Origin: Lachnoclostridium sp. UBA6475
GTDB taxonomy: Bacteria > Bacillota > Clostridia > Lachnospirales > Lachnospiraceae
Assembly (NCBI GenBank): GCA_002435545.1
Contig: DJNB01000169.1
Span: 250 to 20,664 of the forward strand
Direction of reading: 5' to 3'
Length of the DNA: 20,415 nt
Below, piece by piece: positions 1-6,799 of the stretch (its first letter is position 1; every line of letters starts with the position of its first letter). The notes beneath the pieces are model-generated. The model saw nothing but the letters and a program-made list of their open reading frames with translations. It was not told the DNA's origin and made no database searches. The translations under genes and the position numbers were made by a program.

Positions 1-92
1 TGGCGGAGAAGCAGGGATTTGAACCCTGGCTACGATTCACTCGTACTACTCCCTTAGCAGGGGAGCCCCTTCAGCCACTTGGGTACTTCTCC
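1..92 (-). tRNA. tRNA-Ser (anticodon GCT)
   Basis: Read on the minus strand, this is a class II tRNA with a long variable arm. The acceptor stem GGAGAAG (92-86) pairs with CTTCTCC (11-5), G is the discriminator (4), and CCA is encoded (3-1). The anticodon loop CTGCTAA gives anticodon GCT, which reads AGC/AGT. U36 and A37 are present, so this tRNA is expected to be a t6A37 substrate of the TsaBDE enzymes encoded nearby. It lies downstream of the second tRNA-Ser and probably shares its transcript. The gene ends exactly at the window edge, so its terminator is not visible. Confidence 0.96.
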
Positions 93-140
93 AGCTGAAT
101 CCAAAAACGGTATTCACTTGTATCGAGTTGTAACTCGAAA

Positions 141-226
141 CGGAGAAGGTGGGATTCGAACCCACGGCCCCTTTCGGAGTCACCGGTTTTCAAGACCGGC
201 TCCTTAAACCACTCGGACACCTCTCC
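141..226 (-). tRNA. tRNA-Ser (anticodon TGA)
   Basis: On the minus strand the acceptor stem GGAGAGG (226-220) pairs with CTTCTCC, followed by discriminator G at 141. The anticodon stem-loop reads CGGTC-TTGAAAA-CCG, giving anticodon TGA, and a long variable arm and a standard T-arm (GGGTTCGAATCCC) are present. Unlike its partner at 1-92 it encodes no CCA: the discriminator is followed by TTT. The precursor therefore needs RNase Z cleavage and CCA addition. A near-consensus promoter lies just upstream at 242-270. Confidence 0.96.
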
Positions 227-241
227 AAACGTTGCTTGAAT

Positions 242-270
242 AGTATACCAAAAATATAAATGCTTGTCAA
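242..270 (-). promoter_or_regulatory. Promoter of the tRNA-Ser pair
   Basis: On the minus strand, TTGACA (270-265), 17 bases, then TATACT (247-242), with TGG directly before the -10 as an extended element. Start of transcription would fall about ten bases before the mature tRNA-Ser(TGA). This explains independent high expression of the two tRNAs although tsaD ends about 75 bases upstream. I see no convincing terminator between tsaD and this promoter. Confidence 0.85.
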
Positions 271-345
271 CAATTTTTTTGATTTTTTTGCATAGAAAAT
301 CAAGCGCTCCCCGCAGCTGTCGGTTTAACTCCCTATTTCCGCCAT

Positions 346-1365
346 TTACCGTTCTCCCAGTTTTAATCCGGGAACGGCATTTAAGTCCAGACCGCTGCGT
401 ACCCCCTGGATATATTCATAATATCCGGCTGCTCCGATCATGGCTGCGTTGTCTGTGCAAAAGACAGGTTCCGGATAGTACAGATTATACTTTCTCTTTT
501 CACATTCTTCTTTCATTTTGGCGCGCAGACCTTTATTCGATGCCACTCCGCCTGCCATCGCGATCTTGGAAATGTTGTAATTTTTTGCCGCAAGCATGGT
601 ATGCTGAACCAGGACATCTACTACCGCCTCCTGAAACGACGCCGCAATATCTGCCTGTGAATATTCGATTCCTTTCATTTTACATCCGTTGATATAATTG
701 AGAACGGCTGACTTTACTCCACTGAAACTAAAATCATACGGAGCATTTTCTACTGACGCACGCGGAAAAGCAATCGCATCTTTATTTCCACTTGGTGCAA
801 GAGCGTCGATCTTTGGGCCGCCCGGATATCCCAGACCAATGGAACGCGCTACTTTATCAAAGGCTTCTCCTGCCGCGTCGTCGCGCGTACGGCCAATAAT
901 CTCATAGTTGCCGTAATCTTTGACAAGGACAAGGTGACTGTGCCCTCCGGATACAACAAGACACAAAAATGGCGGCTCCAATTCCGGATGGCAGATATAA
1001 TTTGCCGATATATGACCTTCTATATGGTGGACTCCGATCAAAGGTTTGCCGCTGGCATAACTGATTGCTTTGGCAGCACCTACCCCGACAAGCAGGGCAC
1101 CTACCAGCCCCGGTCCATACGTCACACAGATTCCATCCACATCATCCAGCGTTTTTCCTGCCTCCGTAAAAGCCTGCTCGATCACCTGGTTGATCTGCTC
1201 GATATGCTTGCGCGATGCGATTTCCGGAACCACTCCTCCATACAGTTTATGTATATCAATTTGCGATGAAATAACATTGGAAAGAACCTTTCTTCCGTTT
1301 ACAACAATGGCTGCTGCCGTCTCATCACAAGAACTTTCTATCGCTAACAAAGTTATATCGTCCAT
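346..1365 (-). CDS. tsaD: TsaD, tRNA t6A37 threonylcarbamoyltransferase
   Basis: This 339-residue protein transfers the threonylcarbamoyl group from TC-AMP to A37 of tRNAs reading ANN codons, in the cytoplasm and in complex with TsaB and TsaE. It starts LLAIESSCDETAAAIV, has the metal-binding HHIEGH at residues 113-118, GPGLVGALLVG near 85, FSFSGVKSA in the middle, and the C-terminal CTDNAAMIGAAG. Length is normal for the family. An in-frame reading extends 22 codons upstream to 1431, but ATG at 1365 is preferred: AAAGGA lies about nine bases before it, and the family begins at this point. The upstream gene stops five bases before the start codon. tsaE and tsaB lie upstream in the same strand block, but rimI, often found between tsaB and tsaD, is absent here. 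Confidence 0.96.
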   Translation of the reverse strand: MDDITLLAIESSCDETAAAIVVNGRKVLSNVISSQIDIHKLYGGVVPEIASRKHIEQINQVIEQAFTEAGKTLDDVDGICVTYGPGLVGALLVGVGAAKAISYASGKPLIGVHHIEGHISANYICHPELEPPFLCLVVSGGHSHLVLVKDYGNYEIIGRTRDDAAGEAFDKVARSIGLGYPGGPKIDALAPSGNKDAIAFPRASVENAPYDFSFSGVKSAVLNYINGCKMKGIEYSQADIAASFQEAVVDVLVQHTMLAAKNYNISKIAMAGGVASNKGLRAKMKEECEKRKYNLYYPEPVFCTDNAAMIGAAGYYEYIQGVRSGLDLNAVPGLKLGER

Positions 1366-1370
1366 GTTTC

Positions 1371-2015
1371 TTATCCTTTCTGTTCCTGCGCATTTTGGGA
1401 AACATTCTTTTTGAATGACAAAATTTTCCATTTACCATTTTCTTTTACCAAAATATAATCTTGAAAAGATTTTGTATAATTTCCCTTTTCACTCATAAAA
1501 TATGCCATCTGGACAAAAGCACAGTCCTGGTTTTCTATGGTTTTATATTGTACTGAACTGCTTTTTTCTACCGTATAATTAACAATTCGCCGTTTGACCT
1601 CGCGGAACGCTTTAATTTCAGCTTTCAGATCTTCCCGCTGCTCTTCAAACGAATTCTGGGAAAGAAGGCTGTTGCTGTATAACAGGCGCATCTGGGTCAG
1701 CAGTTCGTCAAACTGTTTGTCCGCCATATCGGAATTGTATATGCACTGGTTGATCCTTCCAAACAATTTCACCACTTCTGCCGGAGTATCCGGATATCCC
1801 ACCTCTAAATCTTTGGAGATCAGCCGCTCCGCCTCGGATACATTATTACTCGACGTTGCCGCATCTTCCGTTTTGTCTTTATGAACATTAAAAAATGCAA
1901 TGGCAACAATGACAAGCAGTCCCGCAAAAAAGGCAAAACTCGATATATTTTTTGCCAGTTTCTTTGCCGGCGGCTTTGTCTGCTGTATATGACGTTTTGG
2001 CATTCTTCGTTCCAT
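1371..2015 (-). CDS. Single-pass membrane protein of unknown function
   Basis: 214 residues. A basic N-terminus (MERRMPKRHIQQ...) is followed by one membrane helix at about residues 25-45 (SFAFFAGLLVIVAIAFFNV). The rest is a soluble, probably extracytoplasmic domain rich in charged helix and ending in a strand-rich part (DYILVKENGKWKILSF) that resembles an NTF2-like or stress-sensor fold. I do not recognise the family with certainty; from memory, unverified, it resembles the Lachnospiraceae DUF6715 group. ATG at 2015 is chosen over TTG at 2018 because AAGGAGGG lies at proper distance. It follows rnz by 12 bases and precedes tsaD by five, so it is co-transcribed with tRNA-maturation genes, but no link in function is visible. 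Confidence 0.8.
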   Translation of the reverse strand: MERRMPKRHIQQTKPPAKKLAKNISSFAFFAGLLVIVAIAFFNVHKDKTEDAATSSNNVSEAERLISKDLEVGYPDTPAEVVKLFGRINQCIYNSDMADKQFDELLTQMRLLYSNSLLSQNSFEEQREDLKAEIKAFREVKRRIVNYTVEKSSSVQYKTIENQDCAFVQMAYFMSEKGNYTKSFQDYILVKENGKWKILSFKKNVSQNAQEQKG

Positions 2016-2027
2016 CAAAATCCCTCC

Positions 2028-2936
2028 TTACTCTTCAAAGCTAATCTCACGGAACTTGCGGTCTTTTCCCGGATATGCATTTGGAAATATTTTCCTCACT
2101 TCCCCCATGTAGTTTTCGGGATGTATCAAAGACGGGCTGTAATGTGTCAGCCACATCTCCTGCACATTTGCCTTTTTAGCAAGTTCGGCAGCTTCGTAAA
2201 AAGTCATATGTTTCTTTTCTTTGGCACTTGCCAGTTTTTCTTTTTCCCCATACATTCCTTCGCAGATAAAAAGATCCGACTCTTTCGCGCAGTCCACGAT
2301 CCGCTCTACCGGCCGGCTGTCGGTACAATACGTAAGTTTAATCCCCTTTCTTGCCGGTCCGAGCACCTGATGCGCATAATAGGTTACTCCATCGATTTCA
2401 ACGGAATCCTTTTTCTGCAATGCACTCCACGCTTTCATTGGAATCTGATTGGCTTTTGCCTTCTCCACATCAAATTTTCCGCTGCGTGGAATCTCTATCG
2501 TATACCCATAGCATACCACATTATGCTTCACCTTAAAAGCATGAATATGATATCCCTTACATATAATGTCCTCTTCCTCTCCTTCAATCTCGTGATAACG
2601 TATTTCAAAAGGAAGCCCCTGGGCAATGATAAGCAGCGACTCCACAACTTTTTTCAATCCTTTTGGTCCGATCAGTAAGATCGGCTCTGTCCGTTCTGCA
2701 TTTCCCATTGACAAAAGAAGCCCCGGCAGGCCGCTGATATGGTCACCATGAAAATGGGTAATACATATCGTATCGATCGGGTGAAAGCTCCATCCCTGTT
2801 CGCGTATACTAACCTGAGTTCCCTCTCCGCAGTCGATCAATAAACTGCTTCCATTATATCTTGTCATCAGCGCCGTTAATGCTCTTTTAGGCAGAGGCAT
2901 CATACCTCCGGCGCCAAGCAAACAAACATCTAACAC
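2028..2936 (-). CDS. rnz: Ribonuclease Z
   Basis: 302 residues; the tRNA 3'-processing endonuclease of the metallo-beta-lactamase superfamily, which cuts after the discriminator base of CCA-less precursors. Visible signatures are the zinc motif THFHGDHISGLPG (residues 60-72), a histidine near VKHNVVCYGY, YCTDSRP for the bridging Asp, FICEGMYG, HMTFYEAAELAKKANV and the final ligand histidine in WLTHYSP. The central arm with LGPARKGIK matches bacterial RNase Z with an exosite. Start is GTG at 2936, supported by AGGAGG six bases upstream; this ribosome site overlaps the stop of the preceding 73-codon gene, suggesting coupling. Two of the three tRNA genes in the window lack encoded CCA and are plausible substrates. 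Confidence 0.95.
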   Translation of the reverse strand: MLDVCLLGAGGMMPLPKRALTALMTRYNGSSLLIDCGEGTQVSIREQGWSFHPIDTICITHFHGDHISGLPGLLLSMGNAERTEPILLIGPKGLKKVVESLLIIAQGLPFEIRYHEIEGEEEDIICKGYHIHAFKVKHNVVCYGYTIEIPRSGKFDVEKAKANQIPMKAWSALQKKDSVEIDGVTYYAHQVLGPARKGIKLTYCTDSRPVERIVDCAKESDLFICEGMYGEKEKLASAKEKKHMTFYEAAELAKKANVQEMWLTHYSPSLIHPENYMGEVRKIFPNAYPGKDRKFREISFEE

Positions 2937-2948
2937 GTAATCCTCCTT

Positions 2949-3170
2949 CTAATCCGTTACCATCGTCTTTTCCTCGACCTCTACAGGCACAGCAAACGAC
3001 TGTATAAAACGATCATAGCACTGCTCGCACAATGCAAAGGAATGGATCTGGAGATCTTTTTCTGAAAAATAGCCCCATTCCTTGTGCACCACAAGCACAT
3101 CTTCCTGTAAAATGTCATTTTTGTACAAAAAATGTTTTCCACACTGATTACAAACCGTATACTTTTTCAT
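2949..3170 (-). CDS. Small two-CxxC (zinc-knuckle-like) protein, unknown function
   Basis: 73 residues, not assignable to a named family. It has CNQCGKHF near residue 8 and CEQCYDRF near residue 48, spaced as a four-cysteine treble-clef or zinc-ribbon site; the intervening 36 residues are mostly strand-forming. ATG at 3170 is preceded by GGAGTG seven bases away. A TATAAT element at 3209-3214 suggests a promoter directly ahead, so this gene and rnz can probably be expressed separately from tsaEB. The stop codon lies in the leader of rnz. A role as zinc-binding accessory or RNA-binding factor is inference only. Confidence 0.75.
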   Translation of the reverse strand: MKKYTVCNQCGKHFLYKNDILQEDVLVVHKEWGYFSEKDLQIHSFALCEQCYDRFIQSFAVPVEVEEKTMVTD

Positions 3171-3208
3171 ATTTCATCACTCCGCTCATTTCGCAAAATA
3201 CTACTTGT

Positions 3209-3238
3209 ATTATAATAGATGTGACATGAAAATTCCAG
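3209..3238 (-). promoter_or_regulatory. Possible internal promoter before the 73-codon gene and rnz
   Basis: On the minus strand a perfect TATAAT (3214-3209) stands 18 bases after CTGGAA (3238-3233), a weak -35. It lies in the 94-base gap between tsaB and the two-CxxC gene, the largest gap in the block from 9364 to 346, which is where a secondary promoter would be expected. Confidence 0.5.
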
Positions 3239-3264
3239 TTGTAAAAATTTGAAAAATTGACGAA

Positions 3265-3966
3265 TTATGTATTTTTTTCTTCTCTTTCGCGCTCCGCCTG
3301 CGACTTACGCAGATAAACCGGCGCGAACTGTTCAGCCTGTACATAGGCTTCCTTTTCATACAGATACTGCCCAAGAAGCGCAATGCTTGCCGCCGACTGA
3401 TATCGTCTTGTCGGGGTGACAAAGCGGCATTGATTTCCTATTTTTTCCAATATCCGTGTCCGGAACACCGGCACGCCATCTCCCAGGAAAACAATTTGTT
3501 CTCCCGCCTGTTCTGCCCGCGCAAGTGCGTCCTCGATCGGGATCACATCCGGCTCTGCAAGCTGCACCGGCAATGTCTCCGTCGTCTCATAAACTGCCGT
3601 ATACACCTGGTTTCTTCGTGCATCCATGATCGGGCAGACAATCTGTCCCGGCATCTCCACATTGGCGGCAAGTCCCATAAGGGAGGATACCGGTATGATA
3701 GGAATTTTCAATGTCCAGGCAAGTCCTTTTGCTATGGAAGCACCGATACGAAGTCCCGTAAACGATCCCGGTCCCTCTGAGACGGCAACCGCGTCGAGTT
3801 CTCCCGGTTCTGTCCCTGCCATCGAAAGCATCTCTGCTATCATCGGCATCAGCGTCTGAGAATGTGTTTTCTTATTATGAATCGTATATTCTGCCGTCAA
3901 AATCCCATCTGACACCAGCGCTGTGGCCGCCACCAGTCCGGAACTATCGAGTCCGAGTATTTTCAT
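3265..3966 (-). CDS. tsaB: TsaB, t6A37 biosynthesis scaffold subunit
   Basis: 233 residues, an ASKHA-fold paralogue of TsaD without catalytic activity that bridges TsaD and TsaE in the t6A complex. Seen: ILGLDSSGLVAATALV at the N-terminus, HSQTLMPMIAEML, the family signature VSEGPGSFTGLRIG near residues 62-76, and PVSSLMGLA. The ATG (3966-3964) overlaps the tsaE stop in an ATGA arrangement, so translation is coupled. The highly charged C-terminus (QAEREREEKNT) is typical of variable TsaB tails. Confidence 0.95.
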   Translation of the reverse strand: MKILGLDSSGLVAATALVSDGILTAEYTIHNKKTHSQTLMPMIAEMLSMAGTEPGELDAVAVSEGPGSFTGLRIGASIAKGLAWTLKIPIIPVSSLMGLAANVEMPGQIVCPIMDARRNQVYTAVYETTETLPVQLAEPDVIPIEDALARAEQAGEQIVFLGDGVPVFRTRILEKIGNQCRFVTPTRRYQSAASIALLGQYLYEKEAYVQAEQFAPVYLRKSQAEREREEKNT

Positions 3967-4412
3967 CGTTCTATGCCTCCTTCACTGTCGCAGGTTATGC
4001 AACGGTAGTCAAATCCTTTTTCAAGGTCTTTTTCGATCCAGATATTTTTACAGGTATCCGGTAAAATCTCTGCGATCCGGGAAGGCCACTCAATGAGGCA
4101 GACTCCCTCTCCAAATAAATATTCTTCCACTCCGAGGTCATACATTTCTTCCGGATCTCCAATTCGGTATACATCAAAATGGTAAAACGGAAGCCGTCCC
4201 TGTTCATATTCCTGAATCAACGTAAAAGTCGGGCTTGTGATCGGCTCTTCAATCCCCAGTCCTTCTGCAAAACCTTTGGTAAATACCGTTTTGCCTACTC
4301 CAAGATCCCCATGGAGCAGATAAATATCTCCTGCCTTGGCCTGGGTTCCAAATCGTTTTCCAAGCAGAAATGTCTCTTTTTCCGAATTACTGTCTAACGT
4401 CACTTTGTCCAT
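3963..4412 (-). CDS. tsaE: TsaE, t6A37 biosynthesis ATPase
   Basis: 149 residues. Small P-loop ATPase that binds the TsaB-TsaD pair and resets it for new rounds of t6A synthesis. Walker A GDLGVGKT near residue 36, the family motif SPTFTLIQEY, FYHFDVYRI, and LIEWPSR near the end are all present. ATG at 4412 is chosen; an adjacent in-frame GTG at 4415 is equally possible and would add one residue. The ATG overlaps the stop of the YcxB-like gene by one base (TGATG), and the 3' end overlaps tsaB. Confidence 0.95.
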   Translation of the reverse strand: MDKVTLDSNSEKETFLLGKRFGTQAKAGDIYLLHGDLGVGKTVFTKGFAEGLGIEEPITSPTFTLIQEYEQGRLPFYHFDVYRIGDPEEMYDLGVEEYLFGEGVCLIEWPSRIAEILPDTCKNIWIEKDLEKGFDYRCITCDSEGGIER

Positions 4413-4918
4413 CACGATCTCTGCCCTCTCTTTTTTCTGCCTTCACATTTCTTTTTTACCAGAATGGCAATCTGCTCAAAACTGCCGTCGCATTCATGCG
4501 CAGGTATAATGAGCGCTGACACGGAATTCATATAAATGTACATCGCCTCGCGGGTAACGATCACTTTCCGGATCTGCTGCCACTGCACCTGTACGGTTCC
4601 CGCAATGTTTTTCACCTGAATCCCTTCCTCGGAAAAAGTATAATGAAACGGCTTGCGGAATGCCCCGCTTTTTAACTGGTTTCTGCCTTTCAGTAAAATA
4701 CCCACAGGCTGGATAATGGTAAACATAGCTCCTAAAAACACCAGGATCACACGCTGGGAGGTGGCAAATTCCTTCCAAAATACAATCAGTCCCAAAATAG
4801 CCGCAAAACTGATCAATAATCCCGCCACTCCTCCTGCACGCAGAAAATTGTTACGGATCAGAAAATGATCCAGTGTCTTTTTGTCCAATTGAACATCTAT
4901 TTCATATTTTTCTTCCAT
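4412..4918 (-). CDS. YcxB-like membrane protein with C-terminal PH-like domain
   Basis: 168 residues. Two hydrophobic helices (about residues 27-47 and 51-70) separated by a short turn are followed by a soluble cytoplasmic domain with the YcxB pattern: YTFSEEGIQVKN, then VQWQQIRKVIVTREAMYIYM, then ALIIPAHECD. Function of the family is unknown. The reading frame stays open 54 codons further upstream into rsmF, but ATG at 4918 is preferred because GGAGA lies seven bases before it and the extension has no family similarity. A promoter appears at 4941-4969. The stop overlaps the tsaE start. Confidence 0.82.
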   Translation of the reverse strand: MEEKYEIDVQLDKKTLDHFLIRNNFLRAGGVAGLLISFAAILGLIVFWKEFATSQRVILVFLGAMFTIIQPVGILLKGRNQLKSGAFRKPFHYTFSEEGIQVKNIAGTVQVQWQQIRKVIVTREAMYIYMNSVSALIIPAHECDGSFEQIAILVKKKCEGRKKRGQRS

Positions 4919-4940
4919 TGCTTCTCTCCGTTTTCTTTCT

Positions 4941-4969
4941 ATTGTAATGAACCTGACGTTAAAAATCAA
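4941..4969 (-). promoter_or_regulatory. Internal promoter before the ycxB-like gene, tsaE and tsaB
   Basis: On the minus strand TTGATT (4969-4964), 17 bases, TACAAT (4946-4941), within the 62-base space between rsmF and the YcxB-like gene. It would drive the YcxB-like gene and tsaEB without the upstream genes. Confidence 0.6.
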
Positions 4970-4980
4970 GTGATTCTTTG

Positions 4981-6378
4981 TTACATCAGACGCCATCCCT
5001 GATGGTATTTGTTCTTCAAGGTCATCCCTGCTGCCTTTCCCCAACCAAGCGGGTAGCCATCCACACAGACGAGATACCATCCTCCGGATTTTCCGCCTTC
5101 TTCCACGATCTGCTCCGGTTTCAACGGGATTGTCTCCCCTTTCAGATAGCGGAATACTTCTTCGTCCTCTGCCGAAAATTCAATCCGTTTTGTACAGTCT
5201 TCCTTCTTTAACGCCATCGCAAGCGACTGGCTCGGTTCAAACCGTTTTTTCTTCATTTCTCCCATAAACAGGCCACTGCGGAGAAACCGAAGCCCCTTCA
5301 TATCCGGAAGTTCTTCGGGCATATAATAGACCATACCATTTTTGCTTTCCAGACGTCCCGGATCAAATACACGGTTTAATTGACCGGAAAATTGTTCAAA
5401 CAAAGCCTTTTCTTCCCCTTTTAAGCCTTTTCGTTTTTGGGAAAATTTTACATTTTTAGTCGGCGTTTTTTCACCTTTTTTCAAAAGCGCCAAAAAATGT
5501 CCCTCGCCTTCCAATTTGTGTGGAAACATCCGGACGCATTTTTCTATTTCTTTGTTGTCGCTGCCGATCCACTCCGGATTTCCTTTTACAAACCCCGAAT
5601 ACCCTTCCATATCCACAAGTTTTAATGCCGGATCGAGCGACAAAAGATATTCCACGCTTCCCTCATCTTCCATAGGAGAAAATGTGCATGTGGAATACAG
5701 CAGCATCCCGCCGTCTTTTAACATCGGCACCGCCTGCGCTAAAATCTCTCTCTGCAATTTGGCATAAAACTCCGGTCCGTTCTGCTCCCAGGCCTTGACC
5801 ATAGCCGGATCTTTGCGGAACATTCCTTCGCCCGAACAAGGGGCATCAATCAGGATCTTGTCAAAAAAACCGGTAAAATATTCCGCAAGTTTCGCCGGAT
5901 ATTCCGTCACAATAAAACTATTTTCCACGCCAAACAATTCAATATTTTTCAAAAGCGCCTTGGCACGTTTGCTGCTGATGTCATTGGCGATCAAAAGTCC
6001 GGTACCATGTAATTTGGCTCCCAGTTCTGTCGCTTTTCCCCCCGGAGCTGCACAAAGATCCAAAACGACATCTCCCTCTTCTACCGGAAGCCGGGATGCC
6101 GGCGTCATCGCACTCGGATCCTGCAGATAATACAGTCCGGCAAAATAATACGGATGCTTGGAAGGCTGCTCCTTTTCATCATAAAAAAATCCGTTTGGAA
6201 TATAAGGGATCGGAGTCAGTTCAAATGGTGATATCTTCAAAAAATCTTCCACCGAAATCTTCGCTGTATTCACGCGAAGTCCGTATTTTCTTGTTGCATC
6301 CATAGAAGCAAGATAATCCTCATATTCTTCTCCGAGGATCCGCTTCATCTCATCACAAAATTTTTCCGGTAAATACAT
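4981..6378 (-). CDS. rsmF: RsmF-type 16S rRNA (cytosine-C5) methyltransferase
   Basis: 465 residues of the RsmB/NOP2/Sun family, which methylates C5 of cytosine in rRNA with S-adenosylmethionine. An N-terminal RNA-binding part (LRVNTAKISVEDFL) leads to the SAM site VLDLCAAPGGKATELGAKL (near 105-123). Catalytic Cys181 lies in DAPCSGEGMF and the release cysteine Cys231 in YSTCTFSP. The C-terminal third, ending in WYLVCVDGYPLGWGKAAG, is the PUA-like RsmF_C region; this and the length point to RsmF rather than RsmB. The precise target base cannot be deduced. ATG at 6378 has AAAGGA eight bases upstream and begins two bases after the cdd stop. Confidence 0.9.
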   Translation of the reverse strand: MYLPEKFCDEMKRILGEEYEDYLASMDATRKYGLRVNTAKISVEDFLKISPFELTPIPYIPNGFFYDEKEQPSKHPYYFAGLYYLQDPSAMTPASRLPVEEGDVVLDLCAAPGGKATELGAKLHGTGLLIANDISSKRAKALLKNIELFGVENSFIVTEYPAKLAEYFTGFFDKILIDAPCSGEGMFRKDPAMVKAWEQNGPEFYAKLQREILAQAVPMLKDGGMLLYSTCTFSPMEDEGSVEYLLSLDPALKLVDMEGYSGFVKGNPEWIGSDNKEIEKCVRMFPHKLEGEGHFLALLKKGEKTPTKNVKFSQKRKGLKGEEKALFEQFSGQLNRVFDPGRLESKNGMVYYMPEELPDMKGLRFLRSGLFMGEMKKKRFEPSQSLAMALKKEDCTKRIEFSAEDEEVFRYLKGETIPLKPEQIVEEGGKSGGWYLVCVDGYPLGWGKAAGMTLKNKYHQGWRLM

Positions 6379-6380
6379 CG

Positions 6381-6785
6381 CTACTTTCCTTTCTCCAGGT
6401 CAAAACCATACGGCAGTAATTCACGTAATTTCAAGATTTTAGTTTCACTTTCTCCCGCCGCCAGTACAACTTCAAACGTATCCGGATCGCAGAATTCCTG
6501 CATCACCTGCAGACAGACCCCGCAGGGAGAAGTCATTTCCAAAGGATCTCCTTTTTTTCCGCCGACGATGGCAATGCGGCAGAATTCTCTTTTTCCTTCG
6601 CTTACCGCCTTGAAAAAAGCAGTCCGCTCGGCACAATTGGTCGGAGTAAATGCTGCATTTTCAATGTTGCATCCCTGGTAAATTTTTCCATCCGCAGTCT
6701 GCAAAGCCGCACCCACTGCAAAGCCGGAATAGGGACAATATGACCTCTCTCTGGCTTCCATCGCCATTTTAATCAATTTCTCCAT
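6381..6785 (-). CDS. cdd: Cytidine deaminase
   Basis: 134 residues, the homotetrameric zinc enzyme that converts cytidine and deoxycytidine to uridine and deoxyuridine in pyrimidine salvage. Zinc ligand and proton shuttle are in NCAERTAFF (Cys and Glu near residues 51-54), with the second and third cysteines in PCGVCLQVM. YCPYSGFAVGAALQT and the NIENAAFTPTNCAE stretch are standard. ATG at 6785 is preceded by GAGGG. It begins 14 bases after the stop of the large membrane-anchored protein gene and precedes rsmF by two. Confidence 0.96.
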   Translation of the reverse strand: MEKLIKMAMEARERSYCPYSGFAVGAALQTADGKIYQGCNIENAAFTPTNCAERTAFFKAVSEGKREFCRIAIVGGKKGDPLEMTSPCGVCLQVMQEFCDPDTFEVVLAAGESETKILKLRELLPYGFDLEKGK

Positions 6786-6799
6786 TGGATCCCTCTTTT

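Noticed and set aside
270..345. Intrinsic terminator after tsaD
   Set aside because: TTGATTTT can pair with AAAATCAA, but on the minus strand the stem is followed by A-rich sequence, not T, and is very weak.
934..1414. Plus-strand ORFs within tsaD and similar ones opposite rnz, rsmF and the large gene
   Set aside because: They overlap well-supported minus-strand genes, lack ribosome sites and have no recognisable domains.
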